Shown here: positions 46,789 to 57,732 of the stretch, piece after piece
How positions within the stretch are numbered: the stretch's first letter is position 1
Layout of the letters: the number at the start of each line of letters is the position of its first letter
From: Prillingera fragicola
Taxonomy: Eukaryota > Basidiomycota > Tremellomycetes > Trichosporonales > Trichosporonaceae
Assembly (NCBI GenBank): GCA_002335605.1
Contig: BEDY01000004.1
Location: forward strand, 1,550,001-1,614,000
Reading direction: 5' to 3'
DNA: 64,000 bases
The notes under the pieces: generated by a model
What the model saw: only the letters and a program-made list of their open reading frames with translations
Databases searched by the model: none
What the model was told of the DNA's origin: nothing
Made by a program: the position numbers and the translations under genes

Positions 46789-48210
46789 ATGATGAGCAAC
46801 GCCTTTCGTCCAGTCCAAAAGGACATGGAGCTCGTTCAGCCCCCCACAGACTCGATCTCCAAGATCTTGTTCTCTCCTACCCAGGACGTTCTTGCTGTCG
46901 GCAGCTGGGACAACAAGGTGCGCCTTGCAAACTGCGACTCAAGGCGAGCAACTACTGACAACAAAGGTCCGCCTCTACGATGTCTCCTCGTCGGGCCAGT
47001 CCCAGCCCAAGGCCATGTACGACCACGAGGGACCTGTGTTGGATCTTGCCTGGACCAAGGTACGTGCAAGGTGGCCTACCTGTGCGAGCTAGGCGACGAG
47101 GCTGACATTGCAGACTGGCTCGCATCTGTTCTCGTCGGGATGTGACAACGCTGTACGCATGTTCGACATGGCTACCGGAGGAGCGGCCCAGCAGGTCGCT
47201 GCTCACGACGCACCGATCAAGTGTGTCGAGTATGTCGAGGTCAACGGCTCCGGTATCCTCATTACGGCGGGCTGGGACAAGAAGCTGAAGGTTTGTGGAA
47301 CCGGCCTCCTTGTTTCGACCCATTCCTGACACTCCAGTACTGGGACTTGCGTTCGCCTCAGCCGCTCAACACGCTCGAGCTCTCAGATCGCGCCTACGCG
47401 ATGGATGCGACGGAGAAGATTGCTGTCATCGGAACGGCCGACCGCCAGATCCATATATACGACCTTGCCAACCCCTTTACCAAGTACCGTCAGGTCGACT
47501 CACCACTGAAGTGGCAGACTCGTGTCATTTCGTGCTTCCCTGCTTCTGTTGGTGGTGATGGCTTTGCGATTGGCAGTATAGAGGGACGAGTCGGAATCCA
47601 GTACGCTCACCAGGTGGATGACAAGTGAGTACACGACCGCCTATCAGCGGCTAACTCTGTGCAGGAAGAACTTTTCGTTCAAGTGCCACCGCGTCGACAT
47701 TCCTCTGGGCTCGATGCCTGGAACACCGGCGACTACTGGCTCACAGAATGTCTTTTCGATCAACTCGATCACTTTCCACAAGACGCAGGGAACCTTCTGC
47801 ACGGGTGGCGGTGACGGCTCTCTGACCTTCTGGGACGGCATGGCCAGGTCAAGGGTGGCGAGTGAGTACTACGTCGGGATTGCCACGCCACGTGTGTGTG
47901 CGTCGGCTGCGTCCGTGACTGCTGCTCAGTCGCGCTAGCAGCCTCCCTCAGCAACTTGTGACCTCAAACTGACAGCCCAGACTTCTCTGCCAAGGACCTG
48001 AACAACGGCGATCCCCTCGCCCGCCCTCCAGTCTGGGGCCAGCCCATTGTCTCGACCTCGTTCAACCACTCGCATGACATCTTGGCCTATGCTCTTTCGT
48101 ACGACTGGTCAAAGGGACACGGCGGCGCCGCTCCGGCAAACAGTCCCAACACCAACCGCATCATGCTGCACGCGGTCAAGGCCGACGAGGTGAACCGCAA
48201 GAAGAAGTAA
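46789..48210 (+). CDS. RAE1: WD40 mRNA export factor Rae1/Gle2
   Basis: Seven-bladed WD40 protein that docks on the GLEBS motif of nucleoporin Nup98/Nup116 for mRNA export and has mitotic roles. Exons 46789-46917, 46967-47059, 47114-47290, 47338-47624, 47665-47861, 47981-48210, 370 residues. Blades are visible: SISKILFSPTQDVLAVGSWDN, PVLDLAWTKTGSHLFSSGCD, TAGWDKKLKYWDLRSPQP, a family-typical AYAMDATEKIAVIGTADRQIHIYDL, INSITFHKTQGTFCTGGGDGSLTFWD, and the signature ending AYALSYDWSKGH...NRIMLHAV. The last intron is 119 bp, longer than the others, and the joined segment before the final blade is a few residues longer than usual. The first of two adjacent ATG codons is given as start. Confidence 0.93.
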
Positions 48211-48669
48211 TGCGTGCATGTCGACGATGGCAGATGAGAGGGGTGCATGGCACAGTCAAAGAGAGAGCATAAGTAGATTGGGAGAGATATATGCTATATG
48301 TAGAGATCCGTTTATGTATTTGGTGCATAGTCACTGTCAAGACGGACGCGCGAGCCCAGGCACCGACCGCGTCTGTAATCTTTTGCCACCACTTGCATCG
48401 ACTACAACCACCTGCACTCGCGGGCAAGACTAGCCTGGCAAGTCCAAGTCCCTTGCATTCTGTACACTACTGTGCTTGACATTACACACGTCTTGGCGCT
48501 CAAGGGGGACTTTGCCCAGCCAACCTCCCATGTAAGCCTAAGAGACGTCCACCCGGGGCTCCATCATTTGGCGCGCTTCAAACCATCTACCCTTCAACTC
48601 GGCCGTCCGACTTTATCGCCACTCATTCTCTCTCATTCTCACCCAACCTCTCCCCGCCTATCATTCGCA
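48211..48669. other. Intergenic: RAE1 3' flank and ARL2 promoter
   Basis: About 460 bp between tandem plus-strand genes. The part nearest ARL2 (about 48590-48665) is C/T-rich. No gene or repeat was recognised. Confidence 0.4.
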
Positions 48670-49644
48670 ATGGGTAAGTCCTCGCTCATGGGGTGTGCAC
48701 TGACTGTAGGCCTCCTCACGATCATCCGTAAGAACAAGGCCAAAGCCCGCGAAATGCGCGTCCTCTTCCTGTACGTCTTGTCTCCCGTCACCCATATACC
48801 TCGCCCTTGAGCTTCATGAGCGAAGCGACCTTAGAAGCCATGGCCAGCGGTACTTCGCTACCGCTCAAATTTCTAGCCAAATCCCACCAGAGGAGAAAAG
48901 CTGACAGACGACAAGTGGGCTCGACAATGCTGGCAAAACGACCATTCTCAAGAAGGTCAGCGGCGGGGACATTGCAAGCGTCTCGCCTACCCTCGGGTTC
49001 AACATTCAGAGTCTTATCAGGGGCGAGTATACGCTTAACATTTGTGAGTAGCAATGCACCAAGCTACAGGTGCTTTGAAGCCGCGGCCGCTCAATTGCGA
49101 GCTCATCGTTGTCGGCCAGTCTCGCACGACACTCACGTATTCGTCTACTTGCTGACACCTCAAGGGGACGTAGGAGGCCAGCGCACGCTCCGCCCCTATT
49201 GGCGCAACTACTTTGAGTCGACTGACGCCGTCGTCTGGGTCGTAGACAGCAGCGACGCGCTGCGGATGGGCGACGGCGCCACCGAGCTGCGCACCTTATT
49301 ATCTGAAGAGGTGCGTCTCACGTCCAACACCTGATAGGAAGGGGAAACTGACAGAGCAGCGCTTGAGCGGAGCGACCCTGCTGGTGTTTGCCAACAAGCA
49401 GGATCTTGCCGGATCATTGACCTTGGAACAGGTGCGGGACGCGCTTGGGCTGGACCAGATTGCGTCGCACAAGTGGCGTATTGTTGCTTGCTCGGCCGTC
49501 ACTGGTGAGGGTCTCGACGAGGGCCTCGACTGGGTCGTCGGCGAAGTCGCTGGCAGGCTGTACTGGAGCGGACGACAGGCGGTTGTTGCCGCGCCTTTGC
49601 CAGATCAGCCCACTGCAACCCAGCCACCAGCAGTCACCGCCTAG
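48670..49644 (+). CDS. ARL2: Arl2/Cin4 small GTPase
   Basis: ADP-ribosylation-factor-like GTPase that acts with tubulin cofactors in tubulin folding and microtubule stability (Cin4 in budding yeast). Exons 48670-48673, 48710-48770, 48916-49043, 49165-49310, 49357-49644, 208 residues. The first exon holds only ATG plus one base. Seen: [18 protein letters not shown] with the Gly2 position of Arf-like proteins, P-loop [20 protein letters not shown] switch I, NIWDVGGQR switch [27 protein letters not shown] and the CSAVTGEG base loop. These match Arl2 better than Arf1 or Arl3. The Pro/Thr/Ala-rich tail after about 188 is an extension relative to animal Arl2 (about 184 residues). It converges on the MAK32-like gene with 144 bp between stops. 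Confidence 0.93.
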
Positions 49645-49788
49645 CCCCTCCCCGCACCGCCTTTATAATCATATGGTGAGATACCAGTGTCGTCACATCA
49701 TCGCTAATCATACAGTAATCATAATCTAATGCAGCGCGGCCTCGTATACGAAAAGTGCCAACTCGCCTCTAAAGTTTCATCTATCCCC

Positions 49789-51594
49789 TCACAGCCCGGC
49801 GACTCGCACGCGCAGCAGCTCGAGGCGCTGTGAGGGTTCGTCCTCGTTCCACAAATCCCCATCAGGTTCGCTGTCGCTGCTATCGCTCGCGTCCTGGTGG
49901 AACGCGCAGCAGAGCTTTGGCAGGTCGACGGGCGCGAGGCGCGGCGTGGTGGGCGGTTCAGAGGGCGTGCTGTCGCCTGACCCGGGGCTGGTGCCGTCGT
50001 CCTCCTCGTCAACGGACATGTTGGACCCGGGTGTCAGGGATGGGAGGCCGAATTGCTCTACAACAAAGGAGGCCGAGACGGTGGCGTAGAGTGCCGCCTC
50101 GTAGGGATCCCCGCCAGAGAGGGAGAGGCCCGCGACGTAGCCGCCCAAGAAGGCGTTGCCGGCTGAAGTGTCAGTCCACGTTGCGCCACTGACACAAGCA
50201 CTCACCGCCGGTAACGTCCTTGACCCTGTGCGATCCCCTTCCCCAAAACGCAGGAACCTGCCTTATCGGTGCGCCACGCGTGCCAACATAAGCGCCCTTG
50301 GCTCCACACCGGACGACAAGGATACCTTTCCCCTCGTGCGGCCCGATCCCCCGCTCAAGCAACTGACGCATGATCCGCTCCACGTCCTCCCACACCGTCT
50401 CGCTCTTGGCACTCATGCCGTAGAACGCAAGCAGCTCTTCGTGGTTGGGCGACAGGACGTCGACCATTTGCGCGACGCGTTCGAGACTCACCCGCTCGCC
50501 CGGGTGGCACGAGGCGGGCGGGGGCTCGTAGACCACCTTGGGTTTCCAGGCTGGTGGGACGCGCGCGCCCTCCTTTTCCATGTCGGTCAGGAGGAGGAGC
50601 AGGTCGGACGGCGCGTATGGCGCCGCGACGTGCAGGTATTCGGCGCCAGCGAGCGGTCCCTGCGCGAGCTCGGCGCCCGTGCGCCGCTGCGGCTTGACGA
50701 GGGGTTGATATCTGTGACTCGTCAGCGCTGCTCCCCTTTCAGTGTCGTCTGCGGGGCACAAAAAATATCTACAAGCTGCACGAGCCATAGAACTCACGTC
50801 CGCTGGTTCCCCTTGTACCCGATCCTGGCACGCGGCAACCTCGCGCCAGGCGCATTGTTAAAGGCCCACATCTCTGGCCCAAACTGCCTCACGGCAGCGG
50901 CGAGCTCAGGGGGGAAATCGTCCTGGTCTTCCCCAATAACGTCGTGGATGCGGCCCGGCTCTGCAGTCCACTTGGGTGGGCGCGGGGCGCTGCCGCCCGA
51001 CTGCTCGCTGCCGCGTCGCTCGGGCGGCGGGGTCCACACGCCACTGCCGGTGGCGAGGGGCAGGTCGCTGCCCCGGCGCAAGATGAGGGGTGGGCTGCCG
51101 CTGCCGCTTCCGCTGCCGTGGGCGTCGTTCGAGGACGGCGTGCGGCTGACCTGCGGCGTGGGGTAGATTGCCGACGGGGCGCGCTTGGCTGCGCGGTCAA
51201 TGACTGCGCGCATCGCGCTGGCGGGCAGCCACACGCGGGCGCCAATGAGAGCATAGAGGCCGCCACCGCCTAGGACTGGGATGCCTGGCGAGGTAGGGCT
51301 GGCTGTGCCCGAGGATTTGGAGGAGGGGGGTGGGCAGCGCTCATCTGTAGGTGTTGTGGCGGCTACAACGCTTTCGAGGGCGAGAGCAGATTCTTGATTG
51401 GGCCGTGGTGGCGAGCCGGGCACGCCAGGCTCAAAGACGTCGATGAGTACTGTGCCTGCGTTTTGTCAGTGGGTGGTTCTGAAATGGCCGAGCAAGGGAG
51501 CGGCGCAGCAGCGAAATGTGCGTGTAGACTCACCGATGGATGCGAGCAGCACCGACTTCGAGTCCTCCGCGGTCGCCTTGTTGGTGAATGTCAT
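49789..51594 (-). CDS. MAK32: Mak32-like PfkB-fold protein
   Basis: Ribokinase-fold (PfkB) protein related to fungal Mak32, named in budding yeast for maintaining the L-A dsRNA killer system; its enzymatic substrate is unknown. Exons complement(51534-51594, 50798-51455, 50206-50711, 49789-50162), 532 residues. It starts SVLLASIGTVLIDVFEPG, carries GGGGLYALIGARVWLP, then a Pro/Ser/Gly-rich insertion (about 110-185). The sugar-kinase core has VVYEPPPASCHP, VDVLSPNHEELLAFYG, LVVRCGAKGAYVG and TGAGNAFLGGYVAGL. At the PfkB catalytic signature (GAGD) the Asp is replaced by Asn411. The C-terminal tail is acidic and Ser-rich. The assignment to Mak32 rests on overall layout; another PfkB subgroup is possible. 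Confidence 0.78.
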
Positions 51595-54066
51595 CCGCGG
51601 AGACTTGGGTGACAGATAGGCCGAGTGGTTGTTGGACAGATGGTCGCGGGCGACTGCAAAGTCGTCTAGCGGTCGTGGTAACGGCCTTGTTGACGAAACG
51701 TTCTACAGTAGTTTATTGAAAGTTGCGCAACGTCGAGATGAGGCGAGCGTTTTTAATGGATAATCCAAACTATTCAGACCTTTAGAGCTGCGTGGCAGTG
51801 GATAAAGCTGTTGCGCCAGCAGAGCAACGGTGGCCAACGGGCTTGCAGGGGGCAAGGAGGCCGGAGCTGTCGGCTGGTGCTGCGTGTACAGGCTGTCTCC
51901 CAAAGGACATTGTTGGCAGTTGTGCCTGAGTGCATCTCTTCTCTGACCGGTCCGGACATCCATCGGCCAGGTCGCCTATCCTGGACCTGTACCCCACACT
52001 GCGCTGATCAGACGACCAGCAGAGGTGTCTGTTCAAGCACAAGGCCAGAGGGAGACAGCGCCGAAAGGCAGACGGCCCACGACGCTCGCCGCCTCCCTCG
52101 CTCATCTCTGTGTCCCGCTATCAGGCATGTGGCCAGCAGGTTCCGGCGGGCGGTCCGGCCAGAGCTCAGGAGTGCCGAGTCCTGTTTCCAACTCTGCCCA
52201 AGGCGTACGTTCACGCCGCCGCGGTCTCTACGACACCAGGGACCCTAAGAGGCGGATCAAAGTTCTTGGCCTCGGCGCCGAGCCATTAGGCCCGAAGCCC
52301 CTCGGCGGATCGTTGCTTCGGCACTTGGCTGCAGTCGTGCCTATCGTGCCGCTGCCCACAGGGCAGGCGTGCCGGATGGACACCTGAGCTTCGGCGAGTC
52401 CCACCGAGATCTGCATGCCTGGGTCCCCTGCGACCCCGTTCTCAGCAAGGATAGGCCAAGCTCTGTATGCGGAGTTGTCGGCTGCCAAACGATGATCTGG
52501 CCCAGTCTCGGTAGGTTCGGAGGGTTGGCAAGATTTGTCCGCCAAGTTCAAAGCGCAGTCTTCTGCTCCTCTACCTCGTTGCACGACGTCTTCTCCTGCC
52601 GTTTACGGTATAATGCCAGCACCTGAACCCAAGACGTGCCCAGGAACGCTCCCGAGTCGTACACTCTATCGATCTACTACTAACAAAGGAAAAGGAGGAG
52701 GGGGTTTAGAACGTAGATACGATAACGCTTGATGACGTTTGATGTTAAATGACCCCTTGATCTTTTGCATCCAGAGCAGTGGTTAGTCACTGTCTGTCGG
52801 TAACAGTCGGAGGACCCGAACTCGGAGGCGGCGAGGCCCACTCATCGACGTTGATCGCGATTAAAGCATACGAGGTGGAGTTTGTCCAAGCGAAACAGTA
52901 CTGCCTACAAGCTGCTGCAGTGCAAGCCACAACGAACACACAGCAGTGCAAGATGAGCTGTCGTTGCATGCAAACTCGGGATACGCGCCGAGCAGCAGCC
53001 CAATGCACACAGAGACAAGATCCGTGAGCCCAGACCTTGAGGACGGGAGGTACATCAGACTCTGCCCACTTGACCACTTGGCATAAGGCTGCAAAACCCA
53101 AGAGCCAAGTCGATCTCTCATTGCTCCATAACCAAGGCACACCGGCATTTTGCAGTCCGTTTCATGCTTTGGACGTGATACTCGGAGCAAGTGTGCAGCA
53201 GCAGGATGGTATTGCCGGGGCAGGTGGGGAGATAAACAGGGTGCAGATCTATTACCGATTTATCGGCATGGTTTCGGCCCGACAAACTTTGTGGCGCAAC
53301 AATGATCGACAGATCGCCCAGATATGTACTCTCGGCAGCCGGCACCCATCCTCCGAGAATGCATGCCGCATCACCATGCAGATGAGGGGACTCTTGAACG
53401 TTCAGACATGTACTCGGCGAGTCGGACACTCTCTATGAGCTATTCCTGCCGAAGTACGAGAGATCTAGGCGGGGTAGTCTAGGCTGCCCCTGGTGTAAGC
53501 TCCGGCCCCGGTATAAGGGTTGGCTCAACACCGTACGACCAACATACTAAACAGGTACTGAACAGGTCGTGTGAGAGGCACATTCCTGATTCCATGAACC
53601 TCAGAGTGGGGGAGCAGATCGACATTCGTGCAACATTCAGTACATTTAGGACCAGCGGTCTCCCCTCCGCCCCAAAGATCCAGGGTTAGACCTTTACTTC
53701 AGCGGCGCCCGTTACCATGTTCCGACTACGTCGGTCCGTACAGCGCTGCCCGCATTGTAGGTCCGCGGTGGTGAAAACACCGTTGACAGCCGCCTGCAAC
53801 CCGTTCGCACTCGCCGTCGGTGTCCTCAGTCCGGCAAGTACCGGATCGCAAGTTAGTCACCAAAAAGCCCATCGATAGCTGCGGCCATCGCCGCTCGATC
53901 TCGACGATGTATGGTTTCTCCTATGCACCGTCTTTGCAGCCCGAAGGTGCAACAGTGTGTCCGTCAAGCGTGTGCGAGCCAGAGCCGCCGGCGAATCTGG
54001 AAACGGAATGGAGCAACGGTCGTTTTCAGGGGAGTTGTCAACGTGGCATCCGACAGTCGAGCTCGC

Positions 54067-54100
54067 CGTGTATAGGGATGTAACTCGCGTATAGGGATGT
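54067..54100. repeat. Tandem duplication of GTATAGGGATGTAACT
   Basis: The 16-bp word GTATAGGGATGTAACT occurs twice, separated by CGC, with no mismatch. Function unknown. Confidence 0.7.
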
Positions 54101-54604
54101 AACTGTTGGGTGGGCTGTACTGAGCTATTTGGTTTGCATAGGAAGTACTGGCGCGGGACAGACAGGGGGTGGCTGGACGGCAGTCGTCGTCGTCAGCTTC
54201 ATTGTAAGGTGGCGTGGGACATGGCGGATGGCAACGTAGTGTGCCATCACACGCTTTGCTTTGTTTGAGCGGAAGTCAGGCTCCCGCTCACACGAGGTAC
54301 ACCCATAATATGCACAACGCCCCTGCAGCAGAGCGAACATATCTGTGGCCAAAGTTCAAACTTGACACTCGTCATGAACCGGGACAATGCCAGCGACGTA
54401 GAAGGTTTCCACGAAACGCTATGACTTTGAGTCTGCCAAAGCTGCGGATGGACTAACAGTCCCAGCCAAAGGGCTCAAGTGTCCAGGCCCATTCTACGGC
54501 ACATCTATGCATCTACCAAACAGAGAACACTGGACAAAGCGACATACTGTACCAATCCGCCACCAGCGCAATGGCCAACTCACCAGAGATAGAACACAAT
54601 TGCC

Positions 54605-54634
54605 GGCGGCATTGTCCACGGCGGCATTGTCCAC
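54605..54634. repeat. Perfect 15-bp tandem duplication
   Basis: GGCGGCATTGTCCAC is repeated twice head to tail without mismatch (54605-54619, 54620-54634). It looks like a replication-slippage duplication in noncoding DNA. Confidence 0.75.
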
Positions 54635-57600
54635 ATGTCCCAAGCCGAGCGGACACTAGCCCCGTACCTGAGATCTCGGCTCAACTCCGCCAGCTCCGAA
54701 TGTTGCTTTTGTTTTCTACCCCCAGTAGCCATGCCAACGCACCAGAGCCTTGTGCGACCCCGTGACCAGCGCTGGCTGCGCCGGAGGCACTGTGCTTGGC
54801 CGATTGCGCGGTCTCGGTGCGAACGTTCTGCGCGGTTTGGCGGTGCCTCCGATACACCCGTGGTGCGGTCACGAGTGCGAGCGTCCGGAGCTTGGGTTTG
54901 TGTTTCTTGGTGGGTGATTCTCCAATAGCCCGACAAGTGTGGGCGGACTCTGCATCTCCGGGAGGCTGCAGCGAGAACGGAGAATCGGTGCTAGTCGATA
55001 GCAGCGGTGGGTGCGGGGCAGACACGACTCTCGGCGGTCGGAGCATGAGCAGTCTGGCGCTGGGTCCGAGGCTTGGCAATGGGCACCGGTTGCCATCTCA
55101 TTGCTCCTCCGTTGGCGCTCTTTCCCATCGTGTTCGCTCGCCATTAACCCGGCTCGCGGACTATCGGCCACCTCTCTTGGTATTTGGGAAGATGATAACA
55201 CTGATCCTTGCTGCCGACGGCCCAACTGGGACCCCGGAGCGCTATTATCGCTCGAGATGCCGAGCTTCGCAGTTCTGAGGCTCAGCAGCCATAAATTTTA
55301 TTGGCCGTTCACACACCGGCTTCTTTCCTCGATGACCTTTGCCAGTCCTTTGGCTCTGCACCTCAGCACCTCTGCAGTTCGTGAACAGCGGAGTGCAGAG
55401 GTGAGCTCAGGTACGTAATCGCAGGTTCTAGCGCCACATACGCTGCCCTAGCTGGACGATTGGGTCGCCGCAGAACCGGCGTGTCGAGACGCAGAACGAG
55501 AACAAAGACGCCGAAGAACAAGGATGTCGGTGACAGTTTGTGACTCTGCAGGAAACCAGCTGGCCAGCAGCAGCCAGATGACGCAGGACAGCCTTACAGT
55601 CCTTTGTCCAGAGCCACATCCAGCCTGACAATGTCGCAACAATCCTGGGTTCTGGAACATCAGCCAATGTGGTATCCAGCCTCTTCGGGTGACACTGAAT
55701 GTCCACCAAAATAGCTCTAAAGAACCTAGAAGAGTGCCACCCCGAACAGTGCCAGCCTCAAGAAGGTGTCCACGACGTAGAGTTGGCCGACATGTGGTGA
55801 AGCGCGTTTGAGAAGCTTCGCTCCGCCAAGCTACATACGCCGCCAATTCCATGCCACGCCTCCGACCACATCCGCCCACGCCAGTTTAAACCTAGTTCCA
55901 CTCTCTTCGTTGAGCGTTGGACAAAATCAACTCTAAATTAGGCTTGAAATCCGTCAAAAATCCACGCCGACTTTTCGGCTTGTCCTACTCCCGCGTCCGA
56001 CGTCGGCGCTAGTTGCATCTGGAACCTTGTCTGGCGATCATTGATGACTGAATAGAAGTCTAAACCGGTTGTTTGCTGGCACGTCTGGGGGGGCCGTTTG
56101 TGAAACTACACGTTCTGGGCTTCTGCACTGCTGATTGAGTTTCGATGAAACAAGTGGTGGATATCAGCTGACAAGGCATGGTCAGACTCCACACGGTGTA
56201 GTGGGTGTAACGGTGCTGTCGCCTTTGATCCATGGTTTGCATTGAGTGTAGCATCTTAGTAGCATGCATTGGCATCATTAATTGACGACATCGCTCACAT
56301 TCAGATCTACTCCGCGGTATGCCATTCCCATCATCGAGTATCGAGTGACATTCCCACCGTCCCCATCCCCCACTCTCACGACCCCCACCAGCCTCATCAG
56401 CGAGTAACATTGCGTGCTGAGCGCCATGAATGTACACACACACTCCTGCCCTGCTCCACTCCCAGTCTAGTGCCCGCCATCATTACCTCGGTGATCACCG
56501 AGTTCTCCACCGTCCATGGCCCCTCTTTGTGAGGAAATTTCAGCCTCACCATAACTTAAACACGAGAAAAACTCGAGGATTGGTACAAATTTCGTGGCTG
56601 CATGATACATGGTTCGGAGCAACTCTAGCCCCCCTTGGCACAGATGAAAACTCGAATTCTGTACTGCGCGCTGCGCAGACACGAGAAAACTCACTAACGC
56701 GTCCAACCGTCGACGCCAAGTTTTCGCCCACACGCACGCAGCAGGTGGCGCACAGACAGACGTGCCGAGCGCGCTGCTGGACATTACCTCGGCGGAGACG
56801 ACCCTGCGCACCGTATACGCGTACATGCATGGCTCCACCAGGCATTAGGCTTTCTCAAGCATGGAATGAAGCGAAGTGGCGTCCTTTATTACTGAATACA
56901 GACGCCAGAGCGTCGCAGCTTTCACCCAAAACTCTATTCGACGCCACAAACGCGAAAGACGCCACCACCCTGTCGACCCTTGAGCCTGGGTGGGCGGTGG
57001 GCACAGCCAAGGGCCAACAGGGCTTGGTCTTCTCCACACACGGACGAGGTCGTACATATGGCGAGCGTGCATGAACCCTACCGTGGCGCCTGCACAGCGT
57101 GGGTCTCCGATGGATCCGCCGCCCCGCGCAGCAACACCGCACGTCCGTGCCGAGCGATGCCGTGCCCCCTCCTTCTGTGTATGTCTCAGCGAGCAAGCAT
57201 CCATACCTTCCTCGTCGACTTCTACTTCGAGACCACCAACCTGAGACAGTCTCCAGACCTGGAAATCCGGGACCCCAACCCCCCCAAGTCAACCTGTGAC
57301 CTCTGTACGTCTGTCCTTGTTCTCGCCTGGACCTGGAAGGTGCATACGTACTGCCGCCGCATGTTGCCAAACTAGTGACCTGGGTAGGCGCCAGGGCATC
57401 AAGGTGGTGAACAATGAAGATGTGGAAAAACCCCGCATAATGCCTCTTGCTCGCTCCAACCAACTTTGGGTTCGTCCCTTTCTGTGCGTGCATCAACGTA
57501 CACACTCCAGCATTCGCCCTGGCTCCCTAGGCACGACCAGTTACGAAGGACAGTCCTCGATGTGCGCAGCAGCGTGCCCACATGTGCTGCAAGCATCCTT

Positions 57601-57732
57601 CCATGACTAAAGAAACGTATCATTATCTAACCGCGCCGTCCCTCTCTACGGGCCGGCATCTGTATGTGTCTCGCGCACACATGTCTATCGTCGACAACAA
57701 CCTCATTCGCCCTCTCGCTCCGCACGCTTCGT

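Larger units (their letters stand above)
51595..57732. other. 6.1 kb gene-free region between MAK32-like and SAC1 genes
   Basis: No protein family, tRNA or mobile element was recognised on either strand. ORFs are all below about 220 codons, overlap, and lack the bias of nearby genes. It contains two tandem duplications (54067-54100 and 54605-54634) and many short GC-poor patches. It must include the MAK32-like promoter at its left end and the SAC1 3' flank at its right end. A rapidly evolving or noncoding gene could be missed. Confidence 0.5.

Noticed and set aside
53450..53560. GC-rich stretch with tRNA-like look
   Set aside because: No cloverleaf with acceptor, anticodon and T-arm (GGTTCGAATCC-like) could be formed. 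No tRNA was found anywhere in the window by eye.
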